DNA from: Inonotus obliquus
Lineage: Eukaryota; Basidiomycota; Agaricomycetes; Hymenochaetales; Hymenochaetaceae
NCBI GenBank assembly: GCA_032164295.1
Contig: JAJHTX010000005.1
Location: 930,001-994,000 of the forward strand
Direction of reading: 5' to 3'
DNA length: 64,000 nt
A program made the position numbers and the translations under genes. Numbering within the stretch: the stretch's first letter is position 1; each line of letters opens with the position of its first letter. Shown piece after piece: positions 45,322 to 55,869 of this stretch. Under the pieces are notes generated by a model. The model saw only the letters and a program-made list of their open reading frames with translations. It was not told where the DNA came from and searched no databases.

Positions 45322-46467
45322 CAAAAGAAAGATCTACTTTCTTTAGAAGAAACACAGTAAGCCTGGGTATATAATTGTTCAACAATTGATTGATCTCCTT
45401 GCATTCAATGTCTCCTAAGTTGAGCCTTTATAAGTGAGAAGGCAAGTTCAATGGAGTTAAAGTCTGGTAAATATGGAGGCAAAAACTGCAGTCTAATACC
45501 TTTATGCAAACATTAGCACAACAATAGGTAAATGACAAGGAGGAAGCCGATCTGGACTCTATAAGTTGACAAATTGTAGGAGCTTTGTGTATTGAACAGT
45601 TGTCCATAACGATCACAGACCTTGGTGCAGGGAATGAGTTCATTTTATTCAGAAGACCAGTAATGAACTCTGCAAAGAGATTTGTGTTGAACGTATTTTC
45701 AATGACCACACAGTCAACCACTCTATCAAGGGTGATAGTGGGTAGTAAGGAATACCTGTATTCATTTGATAGACTGGGTGGTCTGTGAAGAATTCAAGGC
45801 ATCGACTCACCGCTTTCCTCTTGTGAAGAAGTGCTTCTGACAAGCTCATTTGCCTTCAAGTGCCCATGCTTGATTTCAAATATAAAGTCCAGCAATCACA
45901 TGTGCTTTCATCTACAAACACCAGCTGCTTAGATGTGTAACGAGTTCCAATTTACACCTGATAATGTGCGCGCTGTATTTTGCTCCGTTCCAGAGCAACC
46001 TTTAAGATCTGAGATGCATTGTGTTAGCATATCCTGCACCACCTAAACAAGTGAACAAAGTGATTACTTTCTTCAGCCTGAAGCCCACACATTTCAATGC
46101 CCTGTATATAGTTGAGTCTAAAATGTCTTTCTCTCATCTCTCTTGCAAAATTCCCTTCAGTTCATTCAAATAGAGGTTGTTTCAGTTTACCAATGAACTG
46201 ATTAGGAACTATGCACTACGTATGAGAGGCTACACGTTGACCGCTTAGAGTGATGACTTGCCTCTGTGTCAACGTAATCCAGAACCCTAGGCCTTCCACG
46301 GTTCACCAGAACCTCCGTTGACATAGTCCCGTTATGATTGAACTGCTGAATGATTCTGAACATTGTACGTTCCTAAATTTCCATCCACTGTGAAAGCTGC
46401 ATAACATGAATCCCACTTCAATAGATTCTTATGATGCATTCTCTCAAGTCATTGGAAATTCTGCGAC
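45322..46467 (-). pseudogene. Tc1/mariner-like transposase, right copy
   Basis: Minus strand. Helix-turn-helix part NHNGTMSTEVLVNRGRPRVL (about 46300), ELKGILQE-like region (46150), first Asp in FVDES (about 45910), second Asp in VIVMDNCSIHKAP (45602-45604), and Glu in LPDFNSIELAFSLIKAQL (45447-45449). All three catalytic positions of a DDE enzyme are thus present, but in different frames and with stops; the change between the second and third may be a short intron. It converges on gene X with about 165 bp between them. Confidence 0.82.
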
Positions 46468-47309
46468 AACGTCAGGCCATACAAGTTGTTAGAAGATGGG
46501 AGTAAGAGCAAGATATGCTGTTGACGCATCTTGCTATCTATCTGGCACACATTTAATTATCACACCCATCCATCACTTGTGCAACACCCTCGCTTATTCT
46601 ACAACCCCCGCTGAGTGTTATTCTTCATGTGGTCCTGCCATCGCCCCTCTTTTGTTGTGCAGCAGCAAGCGACAGGACGGCTAGCTGCAAAGAAAATGTG
46701 TAAGCCAACTAACAACTTTACATTATCACATTACTAGTCCTGTCGTTGTCGTTGTCCTAGGGTATCACATCTAAATTTGCCAACAGCACACACTCTGCTT
46801 GGTCCAGCTTTCTATCTTAGGCTAGGGCGGAGCTATTGATATAACAGATAGGCCGAGAAAGCAGAATATAGGACGGTCAAGGCAAAGTGATGATTAGAAC
46901 AAGTGAGAATGTTCTCTTTTCCACTAGGGCATGTGTATGTTCATTCTACAACATATTGGTATCACTAAAAGCACATTTTCAAGGAGAGTGTTTTGGCTTT
47001 TGAATAAAGAATTTACATGCTGTATTTATTGTTGTAGGGTGTATACTATGTGCACAGGATAATGTGATGATCAGCACTGGTAGAAATATCATCTTGTCCA
47101 CCAGGGTGTATGTGCATTTGTTCTACAACATATTGGTATTACCAGAAGTGCATTTTCGAGAGAATTTTTTTGGTGCTAGAATCATGTCCATACGTGCAGT
47201 ATTGATCGAGAAATTGACGTGTTAGTATATTTTTGAGTACTGAGGGCATGACGCACATCAAAAAAAGTACGTAAAGGCCTGACTGCCAATATTTTTGCAA
47301 ACAGCTGTA

Positions 47310-47823
47310 ACGTCAACAACTGCAACACAAGGTAAAAGACTCTCTTGTTATGTTACACCTTGCGCTGTCAGAGACATTGATTGTAGAGAACAGAGACATT
47401 GATAGTTGCAAGAAGGCGAGCTACTACTTAATCACAAAAGACCATAGTCTGTGACGAAGGTGATAGTACCAGAATAAATTAACAGTCTACATAATATACA
47501 GTAAGAGGGGACATACCTGCAATGAGGGTGATAGTACCGAAACAAGAGAGTGAAGAGCAATCTCTTGTTGTCCCAACCTTATATACACTTTGACCATGAA
47601 TAAGTCTTATATGAACTATACAATATAAATAAAGGTAAACATGATGAAAGAATATTAAAGTTAATGGAAAGGTAGAAAGGAATGGCGAGATAAAGTTGTT
47701 CTAGATTGTGATTAGCTAAGCTCATATGTATTAGATAAGGAATGTGATGAAAAGGAAAGTAGATATGTGTTAATGAAAACGAAGGAAAGACTATTTAAGG
47801 AAAATGAAAAAGACGTTGCAATA
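47310..47823 (-). repeat. gypsy-2 leader remnant and 5' LTR
   Basis: 47310-47350 is a 41-bp leader piece left between the composite element and the LTR. 47351-47823 matches 1723-1943 plus 8988-9217 over its length, starting TGTTACACC, with many transitions. It holds the TATATAAG box on the minus strand near 47578-47585. It ends AGACGTTGCAATA, against AGATATCATAACA in the other LTR. Confidence 0.8.
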
Positions 47824-50213
47824 GCACTATCTGTACTATCCACATCATTCATGACATCTATACTATCTGCGCCATTTATATCAGTAGGCTCTACAAACAG
47901 GTTTACTTTACTTACTCTTAGCAATGAAGTGGAGCTTAGTGAGTCTGATAGTAGTTCCAAAGTTGATCAGTCTCAGCAGTAGAAAAAGAAATCTCTCTTA
48001 GTAAAAATGGTTATGAAGGGGAAGAGTTTGTAAATATATATATAGACATAGTTTTTGCTAGATCATATATTACTTATTTATGTATTTTGTTTTTGAATTT
48101 AACTTATGCCTTTGTTCTTTGACAAATAGATAGAGCTCTTTCACTTGGTCCAAAATTATGAGAAAATTTCTATTATAAGACATTGCATCCTATGTGTCAA
48201 AAGAAAGATCTACATTCTTCAGAAGAAATATAGTAAGCCTAGATATATAATTGCTCAACAATTGATTGTTCTCCTTTCATTTCATGCCTCCTAAGTCAGA
48301 CCTTTATAAGTGAGAAGGCAAGTTCAATGGGGTTAAAGTATGATGAATATGGAGGCAAAAACTACAGTCTAACACTTCCATGCAAATATTAGTACGATAA
48401 TAGGTAGATGATAAGGAGGAAGCTGACCTGGACTCTATAAGTTGACAAATTGTAGAAGCCTTGTGTATTGAACAGTTGTCCATAATAATTACAGACCTTA
48501 GTGCAGGGAATAGATTCATTTTATCCAGAAGACTGGCAATAAACTCTGCAAAGAGATTTGTGTTGAATGCATTTTCAATGACCACACAGTCAACCACCCC
48601 ATCAAGAGTGATAGTGGGTAGCAAGGAATACCTGTATTCATTTGATAGACCAGATGGTCTGTGAAGAATTTAAGACATTGACTTCCCACTTTTCTCTTAT
48701 GAAGATGTACTTCTGACAAGCTCATTTGCCTTTAAGCACCTATGCTTAATTTCAAATATAAGTCTGGTGATCACATGCACTTTTATCCACAAACACCAGC
48801 TGCTCAGATGTGTAATGAGTTCCAATTTGCACCTGATAATGTGTACATTGTGTTTTACTTTATTCTAGAGTAACCTTTGAGATCTGAGACACATTGTGTT
48901 AGCATATCCTGCACCACTTAAATAAGTGGATGAAGTGATTACTTTCTTCAGCCTGAAGCCCATGTGCCTTTATGCCTTGTATATAGTTGAGCCTAAAATG
49001 TCTTTCTCTCATCTCTCTTACAAAATTCCCTTCAGTTTATTCAAATAAAGGTCATTTTGATTTATCAATAAACTAATTAGAAACTATGCACTACATATGA
49101 GAGACTATATGTTAACTACTCAGAGTAACAACTTGCCTCTGTGCCAATGTAATCTAAAACTCTAGGCCTTCCATGGTTCACCAGAACCTCTGTTGATGTA
49201 GTTCCATTATGATTAAACTACTGATGATTCTGAACATTGTACTTTCTAGAATTTCTGTCTACTGTGAAAGCTGTGTGACACAAATTCTACTTTGATAGAT
49301 CCTTAAGATGCATTCTCTCAAGTCATCAGAATTCTGCAGCGACATCGGGCCATATAAGTTATTGGAAGATGGGAGTAAGAGCAAGACATACTGTTGATAC
49401 ATCTTGCTATCTATCTGACATATATTTAATTATCACACCCATCTATCACTTGCACAATACCTTTGCTTATTCTACAATCTCTGCCGAGTGTCATTCTTCA
49501 TATGGTCCTGCCATCACCCCTTTTTTGTTGTGCAGCAGCAAGCAACAGGACAGCTGGCTGCAAAGAAAATGTGTAAACTGACTAACAACTTTGCATTATC
49601 ACATTACTAGTGGCAATGCCCATCATTATTGCTGTCCTAGAGTATCACACCTAATTTTGCCAACCTCATGCACCCTGCTTAGTCCAGCTTTCTATCTTAG
49701 GCTAGAGCAAAGCTGTTAATGTAATAGATAGGTCGAGAAAGTAGATGTTATAGAGTTATGTTAGAATATAAGATGGTCAAGACGAAGTGATGATCAGAAC
49801 AAGTGAGAATATTCTCTTTTTCAATAAGGCATGTGTGTATTCATTCTACAATATATTAGTATTACTAAAAGCATCTTTTTAAGGAGATTTTTTAGATTTT
49901 GAATGAAGAATTTGCATACTGTATTTATTGTTGTAGAGTGCATACTGTGTGCAAGAGACAATGTGATGATCAGCACTAGTAAGAATGTCATCTTGTTCAC
50001 CGGGGTGTGTGTGCATTTGTTCTATAATATATTGGTATCACTAGAAGCACATTTTTAAGGCAATCCTTTTTGTGCTAGTATCATGTCCATACATACAGTA
50101 TTGACTAAGAAATTGGTGCATTACACATAAGTGTGTTTTTAAGTGCTGAGAGCATGACACACATCAAAAAAAGCATGTGAAGGCCCGACTGCCAATATTT
50201 TTACAAACAGCTG
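47824..50213. mobile_element. composite element copy 2, decayed right-end fragment
   Basis: The right end TTTACAAACAGCTG is followed by TA (50214-50215). 47824-48030 is a decayed tail of gene X on the plus strand (SVLSTSFMTSILSAPF, FTLLTLSNEVELSES). It is followed by a minus transposase, the same order as copies 1 and 3. Compared with copy 1 most differences are C-to-T or G-to-A. The left side is cut by gypsy-2. Confidence 0.82.
48180..49340 (-). pseudogene. Tc1/mariner-like transposase, decayed copy
   Basis: Minus strand. LLPTITLDGVVDCVVIENAF and VIIMDNCSIHKASTICQLIE (48455-48620) keep the second catalytic Asp; the FNSIELAF-like region is near 48330. The N-terminal half is heavily mutated with many stops. 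Confidence 0.78.
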
Positions 50214-50322
50214 TAATATCCTCTAAGAAGCTATAAAATATAATATTTAATATACAATTCAAGTACTAAGAGAACTGCAACTTACATCTTGAAAACCAAA
50301 TCTATTATCTATACTTTTTATT

Positions 50323-51000
50323 TCAAAAATAGTAAAATTTAAGATCTGTTCCTTTTTTCTTTTGAAAATACCTAGGTTTTTGAGCATAACCAATAATAAG
50401 AGGCTTTTGAATATCTAATCTATCAGAATTGGCAATAAAACCAAAGGTAATCTGAGTTTTGTCTTCTTTCTCATCAGATATCTGTTCTCTAGCTAGGGTC
50501 TGATCCAGAGGCATTCTATAATAAGGTTTTGTTTTATTAAAATTATATATATTATATAGTTTGTATTTTAAGAGAAGTGTGTGAAGATACTTTTGTGCAG
50601 CTGTGACATCATTAGAGAAAATGAAAACTGCTTCGCCATATTGAACCTTATAAAAGCTATGACATTATTTAAAGGACTCCACTCAATTTGCTGTTGGTCT
50701 CTTGAGATTCTTGGTTGCTTAATAAAAAACTTAGCCTTAACTTTAAAAACTGCAGCTGTAATATTAATACATCTGGTGGCTATATTGACCTAAAGAGAGA
50801 GTGCCTCTTTCAACTGTGAGAATTTGACATGTTCAGACTTCTTCTTGAATGCATGATTTGAATCTGATTAAGCAGTAGTACAAAGTTCTTAGTGGCTCAT
50901 TTAAATTTCATGTATAGTAAACTGATTGAGTTTAGGCCACTATAGTAAAAGTGTTTAGCAATGTCTGTCTGTGACATACTTATACTAGAGCTTTTTGTAA
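50323..51000 (-). pseudogene. pogo/Fot1/Tigger-like DDE transposase relic
   Basis: The minus strand reads YGEAVFIFSNDVTAA-like, then IYNFNKTKPYYRMPLDQTLA and KEDKTQITFGFIANSDRLD, PLIIGYAQKPRYFQKKKGTD. This matches the order seen in fungal pogo-type transposases, where the first part is NxDET...YR.PPD.TLA and KKDKTR.T..L..NADGS. The catalytic D and E of DET read N and K here, both G-to-A changes. The N-terminal part (KVKAKFFIKQPRISRDQQQ) is present but frame-shifted. No terminal repeats were found. Confidence 0.7.
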
Positions 51001-52144
51001 AGTCAAAGATCTTTAACTGGTTATTATTAGTATATGCAATCTATTTTTGTATTAGATAAACTATGACTGTAATAACCACTTTCTGAGTTTCTAGAGTTTT
51101 GATATCTTACTATGAGAAAGCTTCTTTGATTCAAAAGTTGTTGGTGGTGATAGAAGTATGGGAGGTGTGAGAAGTAGAAGAAGTAAAGGCAGCTGAAAAT
51201 CTGGTCTGGAAATATCAAGAAGTATAGAGAAGCTATCTTAAGAATGAGTCCATTAAATTTAACTAGCATTCTTAAGTTTGCCATTTATTCTGTGCATATC
51301 TATATTCAGAGGACATAGTGAAAGACAGTGAAGAGGCAATAGAGATATTCTGTAATTTTTTTATAGTATCTAAGCTACAAAAATTAGTAGAAACCATTAT
51401 GAGATAGTTAAATTTAATTTTTTTTTATCATGTAATTACAGTCCTTTTTAAAAGTTCTGTGATATATGCTAAATTGCTAATTTCGGCCTCTCTAGTATCT
51501 TAGAATACAAAATAAACTGTATCTCACTCACTTCTTGACCATTTTGCATTATCTAAGTTGCTAAATTTATGCCTCAATTGTGCTGTCAAAACTATAATAA
51601 AAATGAGTGATGTTGATAAAGACTTAATCTCAAAATGGTGCAAAATGTCATTTTTTTATGTATTCCTTATATAAATTTTTTCCTACACTCAATTCTAGGT
51701 CTACAACATCCACAAGTATCCTAGAGCTCTCAGATAGAATAACTGTAAATTTGGGGACTGCATTTGAGATGTATTTGGAGATGTATGTGCTGGTCTGAGA
51801 ACATGTCTGGAAGACAAAAATGCTCCCTTATTTCTCAAGCTCCCCATACCATAGAAAAAAAATTCTGAAGTCCCATTTATATATAAAACTTGTTTAGAGT
51901 ATATTTAAATGTATTTGAGCCTTTCTTAAAGCAAATAGATATGTTGGGAAGCTAAGAAAAGGCAGAAAAGCATAGTACATATCTTTTGTCTTTCCCACCT
52001 TAAACAATGCACCAATCCTCATGGCAGATATAAGAAGTACTCAAATCACTTTCAATAGGTCTGTAACGAATTTACATGTATGAGCTTAGCTTCAAACATT
52101 TCTTCTTGGAGCTTGTGGGAGAGAGGAGAGAGAAGGAGAATTTT
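51001..52144. other. AT-rich DNA without recognised genes
   Basis: About 70% A+T with no frame of interest and no repeat shared with the rest of the window. The left part may be further decayed pogo-type sequence. It ends where the inverted copia fragment starts. Confidence 0.5.
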
Positions 52145-54043
52145 TGCCTTTCTCTTCAGCTTGAACACCTATCTACAGCCAATTAGTTTTCTGCCAGCAG
52201 GAAGTCTCACAGGCTAGAATGTGCCATTTTCAATAAGATAAATAAGCTCCTATATTGCAGCTTCTTTCCAGAGATATGCATCAGGTTTTGCCTTTGGTGT
52301 CCTTCTGCTAGTATGGCTCAGATCTATACTGTTGTCGGACTTGTGCAGAGAACACTTGCTCAAACTTGTTGGTGGATTGGAAGACATAGTCAAAGACATC
52401 CTCAAATAGAATGTACATATCCTCCAGGCTTGCATTGACTTCAAAGTCTATTGGAGCAGAGAACATAAGTGCTTCAGCTTGCAGCTCCTCTTCAGACATC
52501 ACATCTAGCTCATTAGAATCACTGTCCATGTTCACATCTTTATCTGGCCAATGCACCACCTCAGGCTCTGGCTCTGGATTTGACACTGACTGTATAGCTA
52601 GCACAGATGGTCTAGGTAGTCTCCTCCCAGAATAGTGCATGAGAGGATTGATGTACCTGTCCCAACTACCAGTAAATGGTCTCAGTTTGGGTCTCTAGTT
52701 AGAGCCAGGCCTCGGTTTGGACTGAGGAGCAGTTCTAGCTCTCTTCTCAGGTAATGATGAATTGGACTGTAAATGACTTTGTGTGGAACTTGAAGATGCA
52801 GGTGCATTGTGAGGCTGCTGAGTGTGCTGAGCAGGCTGTGGTCTGGTGGGTGGTGGAGGTGATTATGCAGCAGGTGGTGGAGAAGGTGAATGCGGCCTGG
52901 TGAGTGGATTCCAGAATAGCAAGCCTTTGTAGTTGGAAGGATAACCAAGAAAGACACACTTCTGAGTGTGAGACTGCAATGGCCTTCTTTGGTTCTTCTT
53001 CACATGCACATAGGAGGTGCATCCAAACACTCTCAAATAAGACACATCTGGTTTGGACTTGTACCAGGCCTCATAAGGGGTCTTGCCATCTACAGAGGTG
53101 GGAGAGTGGTTGTGCACATGCACAAATGCTGCCACTGCATCCCACCAGAAGCTGGGAGGCAGACATACCTCATTGAGCATTGTGGTAATTCCCTCTGCAA
53201 GTGTCCTGTTGGCCCTCTCTGCAACTCCATTCTGGTGAGGTTCATCTCTGATGGTGTGCTGCCTGTGAATGCCTGCTCTCTGGCAGAACTGCTCCCACTC
53301 TGTGGACATGTACTCTCCTCCCTTGTCATCTCTAGTGGCTTTGGTCTTTGCACCAAGCTGATTCTCAGGAAATGCCTTGAGTTGCTTGAATGCATCACTC
53401 TTCTTTCTGAGTGGAAGGACAGTCCAGAAGTGACTGGACTCATCAATGAAGGTAATCCAGTACTTGTAACTGCTCTGGACTGGACAGGGAGTGGACCATG
53501 GAGGTCAGAGTGGACCAGTTGAAGTGGAGCAGTTGCTGTATAAGATGCAAATCTAGAGACTTTGGCTCTATGCTGCTTGCCTGCAATGCATAGCTCACAA
53601 ATTTGATCTGGAGCAGTTGTGGACTTGATCACCATTTCATTCACCATCTGCTCCTTGTGCAACAGCTTTACATCACTGTGGTTGAGGTGTGCAAACCAGT
53701 GGCACAGGATAAAGTTAAGTGGACAAGTACTTGTGAATGCAGAGTATGCACACATTGGTACAGCTTGCCCATTGAGTGTTGTAGCATTGTTGGAAGCAAT
53801 GATCACGGTGAAGAGGAGTGTATTTTGTGTTGTTTAAATAGGATTTAATTGTGGAGAATGGTGACAACATAGGATTTGGTTCTGGTTAAATACAAGACTG
53901 AGAGGAGGTTCTTTATGAGATTTGGAACATGGAGTATATGATGGAATTTAAGCAGCTGTCTATATTTTTCACCCAACAAAGGTTGGAAGCATACTGACAC
54001 TACACCAACTGAATAAATACTGTGGTTGTTTGCAAGTCTGACT
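52145..54043 (-). repeat. inverted copia fragment (left arm of inner inverted repeat)
   Basis: An exact-looking reverse copy of 55671-57569 (coordinates sum to 109714): protease end, GAG-pre-integrase, integrase and the start of RT of the copia element. Each open frame has a mirrored identical partner. The arm is 1899 bp, with a 1627-bp spacer to the right arm. It has no LTR and no flanking duplication that I can see. Confidence 0.95.
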
Positions 54044-54067
54044 TAAATACACTTTGGTTCGTAATAG

Positions 54068-54600
54068 TGTTGGAATTAAAATCCTAACACATTCTTCTTA
54101 TTTATTAACACATGTGCACACTTGTGCATCTTATGGTTACTTGTGTTTTATTTTGTTTCTCCTTTATTTCTGTAGTGTGATGACTTTTGGTCACATTCTG
54201 ATTATGTAATCTAGCCCTCAAAGCGGCCTGATGCAGTGGATGACACTCCTTACATTTTGTGCTCATCCACTGCATACAATGTGTTTTAGGTGCTGCTACT
54301 CACAGGTTATGAGCCTTGTGCTCTGAGTCACACACACACATACTGTTGCTTCTGGGTGGGAATCAGTTCACACCAAGTTCATTGCATTAAATTGTTATTG
54401 TTGGATCATGGAATCCTACAGACTCTGAAGCTTGCCTGCCTGGCCTTAGTTTGCTGGTGCTTAGAGCCTCTCTGAGTCAGCGGTGCCTATGGGACTTAGC
54501 AGTCCAACAGACCAGCACTGTCTTGCAGTGAACCTGTGTATACTTTACAATACAGGGTGTGTAGTTACCACTGACTGTATCTGAATTAGTGCCTAATTCA
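54068..54600 (+). repeat. copia 5' LTR (right border approximate)
   Basis: Starts TGTTGGAATTAAAATCC. An end at AATTCA (54600) is plausible but the 3' LTR is not in the window, so the border cannot be fixed. Confidence 0.6.
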
Positions 54601-54704
54601 TCCCTACTTCGATTTTGCTCACATCTCACCTTCCACTTATCTGATCATGATCCTGCTTTGCACACTAGCTCTTGCACATGCCAATTACCTCCCTACCAAG
54701 CACC

Positions 54705-55869
54705 ATGTCCGACCCTGTAGGTGTTGACTCACAATCAGCATTTGCAAAGCTGGACACACCCAACTATGCAACTAGGAAGTTTGACATGCAGGCCCTCCTG
54801 CAGACTGAGATGCTATGGCAGCTTTATGAGTGGTCAAGAGAAGCAACCTGATGAGCAGAACAAGCCTAAACTAGCCACATGGTAGGTGAAGGCTGAGCAT
54901 ACAGCTGGTCTCATCTATCAGAATATAGACCAGAGCATGCAGATCCTTGTTAGGGAGAACATCTCAGACTCTGTCAAGATGTGGAGTGCACTTCAGAAGT
55001 TGTATGAGCAGGACAACCCCACTGTACACTATCTGGCCTACCACTCTTTTCTGTCCATTCAGAAGAAAGAGAATGAGTCACTCAAGCTCATCTCCAGAGT
55101 TGAAAGGGCATTGCATGATATCAGGAACACTCACAAAGCAGACCTCACTTTAGAGAAGTTTGAGGAAGAGCCTGCATGTGCTGTTCTGTGTCATTTTCTG
55201 CCTGAGTAGTTAGTTCTCTTCCTTCAGATCTGCTGTCCTTCTCAAGCCTGACTTTGGCTGGGAGGCACTCAAGTCATCCTTCATCCTTGAAGATGACAAC
55301 AGGAGGTTGCAATGCACATCTCCACCTCAGCTCAGAAACACTCCAAGGACATTACTTGTGAGTTCTGTGGCATTAGGGGACATGCAGAGGCAACCTGCTT
55401 TAAGAAGCAGAATGCAAGCAAGGCAGTGGGACAGAGATCAAGGACAAGAAGGGAAAGAAGAGACAGAAGCAGAAGGTCAATGTTGCTGAGGAGGAAGACT
55501 CTGATGCTGCTCAAACTGCTGAACTTGCTAGCAATGCAAGTACTCAAGACTACACCAATCTCACCACTCATCTCTGATGCTGGATCTGACTGGATTGTTG
55601 ACACAGGTGCCACTTGCCACATGACATCACACAGACACTGGTTCCACCACTATGAGCCAAAGCGCATTCCAGTCAGACTTGCAAATAACCACAGTATTTA
55701 TTCAGTTGGTGTAGTGTCAGTATGCTTCCAACCTTTGTTGGGTGAAAAATATAGACAGCTGCTTAAATTCCATCATATACTCCATGTTCCAAATCTCATA
55801 AAGAACCTCCTCTCAGTCTTGTATTTAACCAGAACCAAATCCTATGTTGTCACCATTCTCCACAATTAA
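54705..55869 (+). pseudogene. gag: copia gag and protease
   Basis: The start MSDPVGVDSQSAFAKLDTPN at 54705 runs into a frameshift near 54830 and a TAG after KLATW. It then continues as GLIYQNIDQSMQILVRENIS and SVKMWSALQKLYEQDN, a copia Gag core. The zinc knuckle CEFCGIRGHAEATC is at 55357-55398. A retroviral-type protease follows with WIVDTGATCHMTSH (active DTG near 55600) and FHHILHVPNLIKNLLSV. The protease lies directly before the integrase, as usual in copia. Confidence 0.88.

Larger units (their letters stand above)
37912..47307. mobile_element. composite Tc1/mariner-type element, copy 1, with cargo genes
   Basis: The left end is CAGCTATTTGCAAAAATATT after TA (37910-37911). The right end is the inverse, TTTGCAAACAGCTG followed by TA (47308-47309). 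Both flanks are gypsy-2 leader. Inside, a transposase copy points inward at each end (plus at 39755-40702, minus at 45322-46467). Between them genes Y and Z (minus) and X (plus) point outward from a divergent centre near 43 kb. The terminal 2 kb on each side are alike but diverged. Copy 2 (47824-50213) and copy 3 (59385 onward) keep the X-transposase order, so cargo and ends move together. Without MITE-2 it is about 8.4 kb. Confidence 0.7.
42682..47307. repeat. left arm of large near-perfect inverted repeat
   Basis: Paired with 59385-64000 (coordinates sum to 106682 for most of the arm, 106692 past a 10-bp indel near 47225). Genes X and Y and the transposase are the same at protein level in both arms. 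The last 600 bases toward 47307 differ by a few transitions and that indel. The repeat runs on past the window's right edge. Confidence 0.92.
1723..47823 (-). mobile_element. gypsy-2: chromodomain Ty3/gypsy retrotransposon split by nested insertions
   Basis: The model is inferred from junctions. The 3' LTR is 1723-1943 plus 8988-9217, and the 5' LTR is 47351-47823. Internal pieces lie at 9218-11201, 15308-15538, 18577-18810, 20388-20445, 33732-35348, 36746-37911 and 47310-47350. Own sequence totals about 6.2 kb, close to intact gypsy-1 (7.0 kb). Removing each insertion with one target duplication rejoins pol codons, for example KGRLT with SAPVLAIPND, and LCN with APATFQTF. Order on the minus strand is gag, zinc knuckle, protease, RT, RNase H, integrase, chromodomain. 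No matching target duplication is visible at the outer ends (CAATC against GCACT), so the two LTRs could in principle belong to different copies. Confidence 0.75.

Noticed and set aside
1718..47828. A target duplication for gypsy-2
   Set aside because: CAATC on the left and GCACT on the right do not match even with transitions; a deletion or mixed copies may be the cause.
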